DNA from: Brotaphodocola faecis
GTDB taxonomy: Bacteria > Bacillota > Clostridia > Lachnospirales > Lachnospiraceae
Assembly: GCF_040096075.1 (NCBI RefSeq)
Contig: NZ_JBBMFJ010000006.1
Location: forward strand, 1 to 64,000
Reading direction: 5' to 3'
DNA length: 64,000 nt
Shown here: piece after piece, positions 41,664-51,354 of the stretch
Numbering within the stretch: position 1 is the stretch's first letter
How the letters are laid out: each line of letters starts with the position of its first letter
Program-made: the position numbers and the translations under genes
The notes under the pieces: generated by a model
The model's input: the letters and a program-made list of their open reading frames with translations, nothing else
What the model was told of the DNA's origin: nothing
Databases searched by the model: none

Positions 41664-43397
41664 ATGGCAATTATTGACTTTAAAGCAACGAAATGCCGTC
41701 ATTGTTACAAATGTGTGCGTAACTGCGAAGTCAAGGCCATCATGGTAAAAGACGGGCGTGCGGAGATCATGCCGGAGAACTGTATTCTCTGCGGGCGCTG
41801 CCTGCAGATCTGCCCCCAGTCGGCCAAAACGCTGGTCAGTGACCTGAGCCTGGTAAAAGGCATGGTTGAGGCCGGAGAGAAGGTTGTGGTTTCCATTGCG
41901 CCGTCTTATATGGGACTCTTAAAATACCACACCATCGGGCAGGTACGCTGTGCGCTGATGCGCTTAGGGTTTGCCGATGTACGGGAAACTGCGGAGGGAG
42001 CCGCTCTGGTAACTGCGGAGTACGCGAAGCTTCTTTCGGAAGGAGCCATGAAAAATATCATCAGCACCTGCTGTCCCAGTGTGAACGCGCTGATTGAGAA
42101 ATATTACCCGCAGCTGATTCCGTATCTGGCTCCGGTGGTTTCTCCGATGATCGCCCACGGACGGATGATCAAACAGCAGATGGGAGCGGACACCAAAGTC
42201 GTTTTCCTTGGCCCCTGCATTGCGAAAAAGCAGGAGGCACTGGATCCGCGCCATGCGGACTGCATCGACGCGGTGTTAAACTTCAATGACATCAACCGCT
42301 GGCTGAATGAAGAGGATATCGTCATCGAGGATTGCGAGGATACCCCGTTTGAGCGGATGAACCCGCGGGTAAACCGCCTCTATCCGGTGACCAGCGGCGT
42401 GATCAATTCGGTGGTGGCTACACAGTCCGGACAGGATAATTACCGGAAGTTTTATGTACATGGTGAGAGCAACTGCATTGATCTGTGCCAGAGCATGGTA
42501 CGCGGCGAGATCACGGGCTGCTTCATTGAGATGAACATGTGCTCCGGCGGCTGCATTAAGGGGCCAACTGTTAATGACCGTTCCATTTCCCGGTTTAAGG
42601 TGAAGCTGGATATGGAAGAACGGATCAGCCACGATCCGGTGCCGGAGGAAGAGACAGCTCCGGTGCTTGAGGCGGTATCGCTGAATAAGGTATTTTTCGA
42701 CCGTACCCCGCATGATCCGGTTCCCTCTGAGGAGGAGATCCGCCAGATTCTTGCAAAGACCGGAAAGATGCGCCCGGACGATGAATTAAACTGCGGCGCC
42801 TGCGGTTATCCGACCTGCCGCGAGAAAGCCATTGCGGTGTATCAGAAAAAGGCCGAGCTTGATATGTGCATTCCGTTCATGTACGAGAAATCCAAGTCCT
42901 TCGCGAACCTGGTTATGGAGACATCGCCGAATGTGGTCATGATCGTGGATCAGGATATGAAGCTTCTGGAGTATTCCGCGGTGGGTGAGAAGTATTTCGG
43001 CAAGACCCGGGCGGAGGCGCTGCAGATGTATCTGTACGAATTCATTGATCCGGCGGATTTCCAGTGGGTATTTGATACACACCAGAACATTCACGGCAAA
43101 AAGGTCCATTATCCGGAGTTCAAGCTGGACACCTTACAGAATATTGTATACATACCGGAGCAGAATGTGGTGCTGGCCACCTTCATTGATATTACAAAGG
43201 AAGAGGAGCAGGCACGCCTGGAGTATGAGCGCAAGTTAGACACCATCGACCTGGCGCAGAAGGTCATCCACAAGCAGATGATGGTAGCCCAGGAGATCGC
43301 GGGCCTTCTCGGCGAGACAACGGCAGAGACCAAGACGACGCTGACGAAGCTTTGCAGATCCCTTCTGGAGGACGGAAGCGACAACGGAGGTAAGTAG
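41664..43397 (+). CDS. Sensory-type [FeFe] hydrogenase with PAS domain (HydS-like)
   Basis: 577 aa. Order: two [4Fe-4S] clusters (Cys11/14/17/21 and 40/43/46/50); H-cluster domain with L1 STCCPSV (136/137), L2 LGPCIAKKQE (185) and L3 MCSGGCIKG (293/297); an extra Fe-S motif CGACGYPTC near 373; a PAS domain (about 420-530, ETSPNVVMIVDQDMKLLEYSAVGEKYFG) and a C-terminal helix. Similar proteins in Ruminococcus albus and Thermoanaerobacterium are regarded as H2 or redox sensors, not bulk hydrogenases. It is followed by a SpoIIE-type phosphatase after 1 bp, which fits signalling. Confidence 0.9.
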   Translation: MAIIDFKATKCRHCYKCVRNCEVKAIMVKDGRAEIMPENCILCGRCLQICPQSAKTLVSDLSLVKGMVEAGEKVVVSIAPSYMGLLKYHTIGQVRCALMRLGFADVRETAEGAALVTAEYAKLLSEGAMKNIISTCCPSVNALIEKYYPQLIPYLAPVVSPMIAHGRMIKQQMGADTKVVFLGPCIAKKQEALDPRHADCIDAVLNFNDINRWLNEEDIVIEDCEDTPFERMNPRVNRLYPVTSGVINSVVATQSGQDNYRKFYVHGESNCIDLCQSMVRGEITGCFIEMNMCSGGCIKGPTVNDRSISRFKVKLDMEERISHDPVPEEETAPVLEAVSLNKVFFDRTPHDPVPSEEEIRQILAKTGKMRPDDELNCGACGYPTCREKAIAVYQKKAELDMCIPFMYEKSKSFANLVMETSPNVVMIVDQDMKLLEYSAVGEKYFGKTRAEALQMYLYEFIDPADFQWVFDTHQNIHGKKVHYPEFKLDTLQNIVYIPEQNVVLATFIDITKEEEQARLEYERKLDTIDLAQKVIHKQMMVAQEIAGLLGETTAETKTTLTKLCRSLLEDGSDNGGK

Positions 43398-43398
43398 T

Positions 43399-44580
43399 AT
43401 GGCAATTACCGTAGATGTTGCTTATAAGAGCCTGAATAAATTTACCGAGGTTCTCTGCGGAGACAAGGTGGAGCTGCTGAAAACTGAAGATTCCAACATC
43501 ATGATCCTGGCAGATGGCATGGGAAGCGGCGTAAAGGCCAACATCCTTGCCACCCTGACCTCCAAGATCCTGGGAACCATGTTTTTAAACGGCGCTACGC
43601 TGGAAGAATGTGTGGAGACCATTGTGGAGACGCTGCCCATCTGCAAGGTGCGGCAGGTAGCCTACTCCACCTTCAGTATCCTTCAGGTGTTTCACAGCGG
43701 AGATGCCTATCTGGTGGAATTTGACAATCCCAGCTGCATTTTTATCCGGAACGGCCAGCTTGTGCCGATCCCCCAGAACATCCGGGAAGTGCAGGGGAAA
43801 AAGATCAATGAGTACCGTTTTAAGGTCCAGCGGGGTGATGCGCTGATCCTGATGAGCGATGGAACCGTCCATGCTGGCGTAGGGCAGCTTCTGAATTTCG
43901 GCTGGCTCTGGGAAGACATCGCCAAATATGCAGTGAAGCAGTATGCCCTGACTATATCGGCCATGCGCCTTGCGGCATCCATCTGCCAGGCCTGTGACGA
44001 GCTTTACCAGTACCGCCCCGGGGATGATACCACGGTGGCCTGCATGCGCATCATCAACGCGAAGCCGGTACACCTGATGACCGGCCCGGCCCAGGATCCT
44101 TCCATGGATGAGGAGATGGTACGAAGCTTTATGTCGGGGGACGATTCCACTAAGCGGATCGTCTGCGGCGGAACCAGCGCCACCATCGTGTCCAGAGTCC
44201 TAAAGAAGAAGCTGGACGTGTCCATGAATTATGTGGATCCGGATATCCCGCCCATTGCCTATATGGATGGCATTGAGCTTGTAACAGAAGGTGTGCTGAC
44301 CTTAAACCGTGTGGTACAGCTTCTGCGGCGCTATATGAAGAATGAGACCGTTTCGGAGAATTTCTTCCTGGAACTGGATAAGCCAAACGGCGCTTCCATG
44401 GTAGCCAAGATGCTGATCGAGGATTGCACCGAGCTGCACTTATATGTAGGAAAAGCCATCAACAGTGCTTATCAGAACCCGGGCCTGCCCTTTGATCTTG
44501 GCATCCGCCAGAATCTGGTGGAGCAGTTAAAGACTGTGGTGGAAGAGATGGGAAAACAGGTAACCGTAACCTATTATTAG
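43399..44580 (+). CDS. SpoIIE-type PP2C serine/threonine phosphatase
   Basis: 393 aa. The PP2C/SpoIIE core has the metal-site ILADGMGSGVKAN, GDALILMSDGTVHAG and RPGDDTTVACMRI. The C-terminal third (about 240-393) is not typical for SpoIIE and was not recognised. No membrane helices, unlike sporulation SpoIIE. It sits 1 bp after the PAS hydrogenase-like gene, so it likely acts as the output that dephosphorylates a partner protein in response to the sensor (inference). Confidence 0.88.
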   Translation: MAITVDVAYKSLNKFTEVLCGDKVELLKTEDSNIMILADGMGSGVKANILATLTSKILGTMFLNGATLEECVETIVETLPICKVRQVAYSTFSILQVFHSGDAYLVEFDNPSCIFIRNGQLVPIPQNIREVQGKKINEYRFKVQRGDALILMSDGTVHAGVGQLLNFGWLWEDIAKYAVKQYALTISAMRLAASICQACDELYQYRPGDDTTVACMRIINAKPVHLMTGPAQDPSMDEEMVRSFMSGDDSTKRIVCGGTSATIVSRVLKKKLDVSMNYVDPDIPPIAYMDGIELVTEGVLTLNRVVQLLRRYMKNETVSENFFLELDKPNGASMVAKMLIEDCTELHLYVGKAINSAYQNPGLPFDLGIRQNLVEQLKTVVEEMGKQVTVTYY

Positions 44581-44706
44581 TTTTTTTATACAAATACAAA
44601 GAAAATAAGAGTTGAGCAGGAGATCCGTTCTGATGCGGTCTGCGCAATGCGCGGCTTCCATCAGGAATCTTTGCGGAGTGGGTCTCCGGAAATGAGGAGG
44701 AAAATC

Positions 44707-46164
44707 ATGGTAACAAATGACGCAACAATCTTACGCATCAAACACGACGTACTGTACGAGGTAGCAAAGCTGGCATGGGCTGGTGAGCTGGATGAGGAGC
44801 ATAAGAACCAGGTTCCGTACACCATCATCCCGGGACCGCAGGCGCAGTTCCGCTGCTGTATCTATAAAGAGCGCGAGATCATCCGTCAGCGTGTCCGCCT
44901 GGCAGAGGGCAAATGCCCGACCAGCGGCAAGGATTCAAGAAACGTGGTTCAGGTCATCGGCGCAGCCTGCGAGGAGTGTCCGATCGCATCCTACACCGTA
45001 ACCGATAACTGCAGAAAATGTATGGGTAAAGCCTGCCAGAACTCCTGTAATTTCGGTGCTATCAGCATGGGAGACACCCGTGCCCACATTGATCCGAACA
45101 AGTGTAAAGAGTGCGGCAAGTGCGCAAATGCCTGCCCGTACAACGCCATCGCGCATCTGGAGCGTCCGTGTAAGAAGGCATGTCCGGTAGACGCTATTAC
45201 ATATGATGAGTACGGCGTATGCGAGATCGATGAGAACAAGTGCATCCAGTGCGGCGCCTGCATCCACAGCTGTCCGTTCGGAGCAGTCGGCTCCAAGACC
45301 TTCATGGTAGATGTCATCAACATGATCAACGCAGGCAAGAAGGTCGTAGCAATGGTGGCGCCGGCAACCGAGGGCCAGTTCGGACCGGATATCACCATGG
45401 CAAGCTGGAAGACGGCGTTAAAGAAGGTTGGCTTCGCAGACATGGTAGAGGTTGCGTTAGGCGGAGATATGACTGCAGCAGCAGAGGCTGCTGAGTGGGC
45501 AGAGGCTTACAAAGAGGGCAAGAAGATGACCACCTCCTGCTGTCCGGCATTCGTAAACATGATCAAGCAGCACTTCCCGCAGCTTCTGGATAACATGTCC
45601 ACCACCGTTTCCCCGATGTGCGCAGTCTCCAGAATGCTCAAAGAAAAAGACCCGGAGACCATTACTGTATTTATCGGACCGTGTATCGCAAAAAAGAGTG
45701 AGACTCTGGACTTAAATATCAAGGACAACGCCGACTATGCGATGACCTTCGGTGAGATCCGTGCCATGATGCGTGCGAAGGATGTAGAGCTGGAGCCGGA
45801 GGAGAACACCTATCAGGAAGGTTCCGTATTTGGTAAGCGCTTCGGTAACTCCGGTGGTGTAACCGCAGCCGTGGTAGAGTGCTTCAAGGAGATGAACGAG
45901 GATATCGCTCCGAATGTCATGAAGTGCAACGGCGCTGCTGAGTGTAAGAAAGCACTGCTGCTCATGAAGGTTGGCAAGCTTCCGGCAGACTTTGTAGAGG
46001 GTATGGTCTGCGCAGGCGGCTGTGTAGGCGGCCCGAGCAAGCACAAGACCGAGCTGGAGGCCAAGAAGGCAAGAGATCTGCTGATCGGCCAGGCAGATGA
46101 CCGCGAAGTGCATGCAAACTTAAAGAACCTGGGCGTAGATCAGGTGGCAATGCACAGACACTAA
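44707..46164 (+). CDS. [FeFe] hydrogenase, group B-like
   Basis: 485 aa. N-terminal unusual Cys-rich segment (FRCCIYKERE; CPTSGKDSRNVVQVIGAACEECPI), then ferredoxin-like clusters (CRKCMGKACQNSC; CKECGKCANACP; CKKACP; CIQCGACIHSCP), then the H-cluster: L1 TTSCCPAF (Cys278/279), L2 IGPCIAKKSE (326), L3 GMVCAGGCVGGP. All expected ligands and the proton-transfer cysteine are present, so catalysis is plausible. The start follows AGGAGG at 44707; the frame is open to 44647. A strong terminator ends the unit. Confidence 0.93.
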   Translation: MVTNDATILRIKHDVLYEVAKLAWAGELDEEHKNQVPYTIIPGPQAQFRCCIYKEREIIRQRVRLAEGKCPTSGKDSRNVVQVIGAACEECPIASYTVTDNCRKCMGKACQNSCNFGAISMGDTRAHIDPNKCKECGKCANACPYNAIAHLERPCKKACPVDAITYDEYGVCEIDENKCIQCGACIHSCPFGAVGSKTFMVDVINMINAGKKVVAMVAPATEGQFGPDITMASWKTALKKVGFADMVEVALGGDMTAAAEAAEWAEAYKEGKKMTTSCCPAFVNMIKQHFPQLLDNMSTTVSPMCAVSRMLKEKDPETITVFIGPCIAKKSETLDLNIKDNADYAMTFGEIRAMMRAKDVELEPEENTYQEGSVFGKRFGNSGGVTAAVVECFKEMNEDIAPNVMKCNGAAECKKALLLMKVGKLPADFVEGMVCAGGCVGGPSKHKTELEAKKARDLLIGQADDREVHANLKNLGVDQVAMHRH

Positions 46165-46198
46165 AAAGCAATATTGAAGCAAAACTAATCAAGAGTCC

Positions 46199-46245
46199 GG
46201 GCGTGTGGAAAATTCCAGAATTCAATTTTCCGCACGCCCTGCTTT
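46199..46245 (+). terminator. Terminator after the group B-like hydrogenase
   Basis: GGGCGTGTGGAAAATT pairs with AATTTTCCGCACGCCC, then TGCTTTATT. Confidence 0.85.
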
Positions 46246-46261
46246 ATTGACTCCGCTGCAA

Positions 46262-46478
46262 AAAAAGCAATAGCTGCTGGCATGTATTGGCTTGCCAAAA
46301 ACGTAAAAGATATGTAGCCATAATCACGCTTTCAAGCGGCCACCAGTAACATATTAATGGTTTGCTAGGCCGCCTTTAGGCGGAAAAGCAACATTGGCTC
46401 CGTAGAGCCAACATCAAACCACCAGCAGGGCTGGTGGTTAGTGATTGCGGAGCTGGTAGAGTAGGCCAACTCCGTTTT
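46262..46478. repeat. Multi-hairpin noncoding region, possible IS200/IS605 remnant or structured RNA
   Basis: A row of strong hairpins: GCGGCC/GGCCGC around CCAccagtaac, CCGCC-ttta-GGCGG, TTGGCTC-cgta-GAGCCAA, AACCACCAGC-agg-GCTGGTGGTT and CGGAG ... CTCCG. The AACCACCAGC hairpin resembles subterminal hairpins of IS200-type elements. No gene is here. It fills most of the gap between the hydrogenase and the peptide transporter; 46479-46631 shows nothing else. Confidence 0.5.
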
Positions 46479-46631
46479 TGGTGTTTAGTTCCGCAAAAGA
46501 TCCCGCCGTAATACTTGAATTTTTCCCTAAAATATGGTATTCTCACTTTCATATTGTAACAGTACGTCGCGCCTTATTTTTTTTGCATTGGCGCTTTGAC
46601 GCTTTAAACCGACAGAAACGAGAGAGTATAT

Positions 46632-47642
46632 ATGAATCAAGCGGAAAAATTACTGGAAATCAAAGATCTTTGTGTGGAATTTAAGACCATGGCGGGAACC
46701 GTGCGGGCGGTGGATCATTTAAGCTACAGCCTCCGCAAAGGGGAAAAGCTTGGCATTGTGGGCGAGAGCGGAAGCGGAAAGAGCGTTTCTTCCCTGGCTA
46801 TGATGCAGCTCATTCCGAATCCTCCGGGAAAAGTGACTGGGGGTCAGATCCTTTATAACGGAAAAGACCTGGCACAGCTTTCAGAGCGCGAGATGCAGAA
46901 AATCCGCGGCAACGAGATTTCCATGATCTTCCAGGAACCAATGACTTCCTTGAACCCGATTATCCGCTGCGGCAAGCAGATCGCGGAATCGCTGAAGCTG
47001 CACCGCGGCATGAAGAAGAAAGAGGCCATGGAGGAAGCCATCCGCATGATGGAGGCGGTCGGCATTGCAAATCCGTCCATGCGTGCTTACGAGTATCCGC
47101 ACCAGATGTCGGGCGGTATGCGCCAGCGTGTCATGATTGCGATGGCGCTTGCCTGCCAGCCGCAGATCCTCATTGCGGATGAGCCGACCACGGCGCTGGA
47201 TGTGACGATCCAGGCACAGATCCTGGACCTGATTCGTGACTTAAACCAGACCATGAACACATCGGTCGTTTTTATCACCCATGATCTTGGTGTGGTGAGC
47301 GAGCTGTGCGACACCGTTATGGTTATGTACAACGGCCGTATGGTGGAGAAAGCACCGGCACAGGAGATTTTTGAATCTCCGCTTCATCCGTATACGCAGG
47401 GACTTTTAAATGCGATCCCGCGCATTACCAAAGAGCGCGCGCCGCTCTCCACGATTGAGGGCATGGTACCGAACCCGACGGAGCGCATTGAGGGCTGCCG
47501 TTTCTGGCCGAGATGCCCGAAGGCAACTGAGCAGTGCAAAAAGCAGGAGCCGCCGGTATTTGAGGTGAGCGACTCACGGCAGGTACGCTGCTGGCTCTGC
47601 GATCCAAATGAGACAACAGGAGGTGACGGCAATGGAAACTAA
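46632..47642 (+). CDS. oppD: Oligopeptide ABC transporter ATP-binding protein (OppD/DppD type)
   Basis: 336 aa ATPase of a peptide importer. Walker A GESGSGKSVSS, Q-loop FQEPMTSLNP, signature MSGGMRQRVMI, Walker B ILIADEPTTALD, His switch ITHDLGV. The C-terminal oligopeptide/dipeptide extension carries the Cys cluster CRFWPRCPKATEQCKK. AGAGAG precedes the ATG. Overlaps oppF by 11 bp. Confidence 0.94.
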   Translation: MNQAEKLLEIKDLCVEFKTMAGTVRAVDHLSYSLRKGEKLGIVGESGSGKSVSSLAMMQLIPNPPGKVTGGQILYNGKDLAQLSEREMQKIRGNEISMIFQEPMTSLNPIIRCGKQIAESLKLHRGMKKKEAMEEAIRMMEAVGIANPSMRAYEYPHQMSGGMRQRVMIAMALACQPQILIADEPTTALDVTIQAQILDLIRDLNQTMNTSVVFITHDLGVVSELCDTVMVMYNGRMVEKAPAQEIFESPLHPYTQGLLNAIPRITKERAPLSTIEGMVPNPTERIEGCRFWPRCPKATEQCKKQEPPVFEVSDSRQVRCWLCDPNETTGGDGNGN

Positions 47643-48597
47643 CAAGAACGTGCTGGTCCATGCCGATCATGTAAAGGTATATTTTAAAGGAAAAGATAAA
47701 AAATCCGGAGCAGTCCGGGCGGTCGATGATGTGTCTTTCGACATTATGAAGGGCGAGACATTTGGCGTGGTTGGTGAGTCTGGCTGCGGAAAGAGCACGC
47801 TGGGCCGCACTCTCATCAAACTGATCCCGGCAACGGATGGCCATATTTACCTGGACGGGGAAGATATTTCCGGTTTAAAGGCCAGCGCCTTAAAGCAGAT
47901 GCGAAAGAAAGCCCAGATTATTTTCCAGGATCCGTCCGCCTGCTTAAACCCGAGGCGCACGGTGCGCCAGATCATGATGGAGCCGTTCGAGATTCATCAT
48001 ATGACCGGGAAGATGGATGTGGATGCCCGCATTGAGGAGCTTTTGCATCTGGTCGGACTGGACACCTACCATCTGAGCCGTTATCCGCATGAGCTTTCCG
48101 GCGGACAGAAACAGCGTATCGGCATTGCCCGCGCGCTGGCACTGGAACCGGAACTCATCATCTGCGATGAGGCGGTTTCCGCGCTGGATGTATCGGTGCA
48201 GGCGCAGGTGTTAAACCTGCTGCAGGAGTTAAAGGAGCGTCTTGGACTGACGTATTTCTTTATCTCGCACAACTTAAATGTTGTGTATCAGGTCAGCGAC
48301 CGCGTTGGCGTGATGTATCTTGGCAAGATGGTTGAGATCGCCGCCTACGACCAGCTGTACGCGAAGCGGTACCATCCGTACACGGAGGCACTGCTCTCCG
48401 CAATCCCGCAGGTTGACGCGGTGGACCGCCAGGAGCGCATTCACCTGACCGGCGAGGTTCCAAGCCCGTCCAATCCGCCTTCCGGCTGCCGGTTCCACAT
48501 CCGCTGCCCGAAAGCGTGCGACCGGTGCGCAAAGGAAGTGCCGGAGTTAAAAGAGGTAGAGCCGGGACATTATGTGGCCTGCCTGTTATATGACTGA
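47632..48597 (+). CDS. oppF: Oligopeptide ABC transporter ATP-binding protein (OppF/DppF type)
   Basis: 321 aa second ATPase. Walker A GESGCGKSTLG, Q-loop FQDPSACLNPRRTV, signature LSGGQKQRIGIARAL, Walker B LIICDEAVSALD, switch SHNLNVV; Cys cluster CRFHIRCPKACDRC near the end. Start at 47632 follows GGAGGTGACGGCA, inside the end of oppD; the earlier ATG at 47608 is not supported. Confidence 0.94.
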   Translation: METNKNVLVHADHVKVYFKGKDKKSGAVRAVDDVSFDIMKGETFGVVGESGCGKSTLGRTLIKLIPATDGHIYLDGEDISGLKASALKQMRKKAQIIFQDPSACLNPRRTVRQIMMEPFEIHHMTGKMDVDARIEELLHLVGLDTYHLSRYPHELSGGQKQRIGIARALALEPELIICDEAVSALDVSVQAQVLNLLQELKERLGLTYFFISHNLNVVYQVSDRVGVMYLGKMVEIAAYDQLYAKRYHPYTEALLSAIPQVDAVDRQERIHLTGEVPSPSNPPSGCRFHIRCPKACDRCAKEVPELKEVEPGHYVACLLYD

Positions 48598-48673
48598 ATA
48601 TGAATAATGAATGAGCTGGTCTTTTCTGGAAGGACCGTTCAGATAGAAATGCATTAAAGAGGAGGAAAACATT

Positions 48674-50317
48674 ATGAAAAAGAAAAAAATCGCAGTCCTC
48701 GCCCTCTCCATGGCTGTAGCAGCAGGTCTTATGGCATGCGGCGGCGGACAGAGTGCAGATGGCACCACAGCAGCAGGAACCAGCGGAAGCGCTGAGACCG
48801 GAAGCAGCACCGATGGAAATGGAAGCACCGTCATCATTGCCATGGGTTCTGGATTCTCCACCCTGGATCCGGGTTATGTGTACGAGAAGTACCCGCAGCT
48901 CATTGTCAATGCCTGCTATGAGAACCTCTTTAAATTTTATGAGAACAACGGAACCCCGCAGCCGTGCCTTGCTGACTCCTATGAGTTTTCCGAGGATGGC
49001 CTGACCTTAACCGTTACCTTAAAAGATGGCCTGAAATTTGCCAGCGGCAATGATATTACTTCCGCGGATGTGGCATTCAGCATCAACCGTACCAAGAACT
49101 TAAAGGGCAACCCGTCCTTTATCTGCGATACCATCGAGAGCATTGAGACTCCGGATGACAAGACCGTGGTATTCCACTTAAATCAGCCGGACAGCGCAAT
49201 TCTTTCCAAGCTGACCTACAGCTCCATGGCTGTTCTTGACAGCGCAGTCGTAAAAGAGAACGGCGGAACCGACGCGGAGGATGCTTCTTCCACCGATGCC
49301 GCTCAGAGCTTCCTCGACAGCGCAAGCGCAGGAAGCGGCATGTATGTGCTGACCAGCTACACTCCGGATGAGGAAGTGGTTCTGGAGAAGAACCCGAACT
49401 ACTGGGGTGAGGCAACCAACGTAGACAAATACATCTTAAAGATCCAGCCGGATGCGAACACCCAAATGATGACCCTGTCCACCGGCGATATTGATGTGGC
49501 ACTGAACCTGACCGATGACACCATGGATGAGCTGAAATCCGCAGACAACGTGGAGATCGTGGGCGGAACCACCAAGATGATCGGTTTCGTGATGATGAAC
49601 ATGGATGAGCAGTACGGCGGCCCGGTTTCCAACCCGGATGTACAGAAAGCAATCCGCAAGGCACTGGATTACTCCGGCATCCGCATGATCTGCGGAGAGG
49701 GAACCCTGACTCCTTACTCCATCATTCAGGATGGCTTTATGGGAAGCAAGGGCGAGCGCCCGGACGACTACACCAACTTAGACGAGGCAAAACAGCTTCT
49801 GGCAGATGCAGGCTACCCGGATGGATTTGACGTGGATATGACCGTTTCTGACCTGGATATGGAGGGTATCCTCTTAACTGACCTGGCTCAGAAAGTAAAA
49901 GATGACTTATCCCAGATCGGCATCAACGTGAACATTAAGACCGAGGCATGGGCAGCAGGCTACGGCGATGAGTACCGCAACGGCACCCTGGGCTTCACTG
50001 TGATGTACTGGGGCGTAGACTACAGCGATCCGAACGTACAGCTTGAGTTCTTACCGGGCGGCGTAGTCGGAAAGCGCGCAGGCTGGACCGCAGACATGAA
50101 TCAGGATCTGGCAGCCCTCTATGAGGACGCAATGGCAGCAACCGACGATACCGAGCGTGCAGACGTACTTGGAAAGATCCAGGACGAGATGTATGAGGAT
50201 GGCCCGTTCATCGTCATTGCACAGGCTCCGGCGCACATCGCGCACAGCAGTCGTCTGGCAGGCGTGGACATCTTCGATGCCTACACCATCGACCTGACTG
50301 AAATCAATGTAAAATAA
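48674..50317 (+). CDS. oppA: Peptide ABC transporter substrate-binding lipoprotein (family 5)
   Basis: 547 aa. Lipoprotein signal MKKKKIAVLALSMAVAAGLM-AC (Cys22), Gly/Ser/Thr-rich linker, then the family 5 fold: LKDGLKFASGNDITSADVAFSINR, LEKNPNYWGEA, QLLADAGYPDGFDVDM. Binds peptides, or nickel in some relatives; an adjacent Xaa-Pro-type peptidase argues for peptides. AGAGGAGG precedes it. Confidence 0.93.
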   Translation: MKKKKIAVLALSMAVAAGLMACGGGQSADGTTAAGTSGSAETGSSTDGNGSTVIIAMGSGFSTLDPGYVYEKYPQLIVNACYENLFKFYENNGTPQPCLADSYEFSEDGLTLTVTLKDGLKFASGNDITSADVAFSINRTKNLKGNPSFICDTIESIETPDDKTVVFHLNQPDSAILSKLTYSSMAVLDSAVVKENGGTDAEDASSTDAAQSFLDSASAGSGMYVLTSYTPDEEVVLEKNPNYWGEATNVDKYILKIQPDANTQMMTLSTGDIDVALNLTDDTMDELKSADNVEIVGGTTKMIGFVMMNMDEQYGGPVSNPDVQKAIRKALDYSGIRMICGEGTLTPYSIIQDGFMGSKGERPDDYTNLDEAKQLLADAGYPDGFDVDMTVSDLDMEGILLTDLAQKVKDDLSQIGINVNIKTEAWAAGYGDEYRNGTLGFTVMYWGVDYSDPNVQLEFLPGGVVGKRAGWTADMNQDLAALYEDAMAATDDTERADVLGKIQDEMYEDGPFIVIAQAPAHIAHSSRLAGVDIFDAYTIDLTEINVK

Positions 50318-50334
50318 CAAAGGAAAGATACCAA

Positions 50335-51354
50335 ATGGGAGAGTTGAAATTTATTGGAAAACGCGTGGTTTATCTGATCGTCATGCTGCTTGGTGTCGCT
50401 ACGCTGGTGTTCATCTTAACCAAGATGATCCCGGGCGACCCGGTGGTGGCGAACTTAAGCCAGAGAGCCTTAAATGACCCGGAGATCGTAGCGGCCTACC
50501 GGGCAAGACACGGACTGGATAAGCCCCTGATCGTGCAGTATTTCTATTATATCCGGGATCTGCTGCATTTTGATCTGGGAACATCCATCCGCACGAACCG
50601 GCCGGTCCTCGACGACCTGGCGCGGTGCTATCCGGCAACGCTGGAGCTTGCTCTGTTCTCCATCGTAATCGCGTCCCTGTTCGGCATCCTGTTTGGTATT
50701 ATTTCTGCCATTCGCCGAAACAGCGTGATCGACCAGTTTGTGCGTGCTATCTCCGTAACCGGTGTTAGCATCCCGGCATTCTGGTTTGCCCTGTTAATGC
50801 TGTATTTCTTCTACTATAAACTGAAGATTTTCCCGGGACCGGGACGCTTAAGCAACAGCTTTTCCGCGCCCCAGACCGTGACCGGCATGTATGTGCTGGA
50901 CAGCCTGTTAGAGGGCAACACCGCAAAGGCGATGGACGCAGTGCGGCATCTGATTCTGCCGAGCATCGTGCTGGCGGCATTCACCATGGGCCTTATTACC
51001 CGTACGACACGTTCCAACCTGCTCGATGCGCTCTCAACTGATTACATCCGTACTGCAAAAGCGAAGGGCCTGAGCAGCTTGGGGCTCATCATTGGACACG
51101 CGCTTGGCAATGCGCTGATCCCGGTTATGACCGTCATCGGCCTGGGTCTTGGAAACCTGCTCGGCGGCATGGTTCTGGTTGAGACGATCTTTAAGTGGCC
51201 TGGTGTTGGCCAGTTTGCTTACGAGTCCGTCATGGCGGCGGATTATCCGGCAATCATCGGCGTGGCGCTTCTGATCGCGCTGAATTACATGATCATTAAT
51301 ACGGTGGTAGATATTCTGTACGGAATCATCGACCCAAGAGTGAGGTGCAGCTAA
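50335..51354 (+). CDS. oppB: Peptide ABC transporter permease (OppB/DppB type)
   Basis: 339 aa, six predicted membrane helices. Starts FIGKRVVYLIVMLLGVATLVF, with FILTKMIPGDPV and the cytoplasmic EAA-like loop DYIRTAKAKGLSSLGLI. Its stop codon shares a base with the start of oppC. Confidence 0.93.
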   Translation: MGELKFIGKRVVYLIVMLLGVATLVFILTKMIPGDPVVANLSQRALNDPEIVAAYRARHGLDKPLIVQYFYYIRDLLHFDLGTSIRTNRPVLDDLARCYPATLELALFSIVIASLFGILFGIISAIRRNSVIDQFVRAISVTGVSIPAFWFALLMLYFFYYKLKIFPGPGRLSNSFSAPQTVTGMYVLDSLLEGNTAKAMDAVRHLILPSIVLAAFTMGLITRTTRSNLLDALSTDYIRTAKAKGLSSLGLIIGHALGNALIPVMTVIGLGLGNLLGGMVLVETIFKWPGVGQFAYESVMAADYPAIIGVALLIALNYMIINTVVDILYGIIDPRVRCS

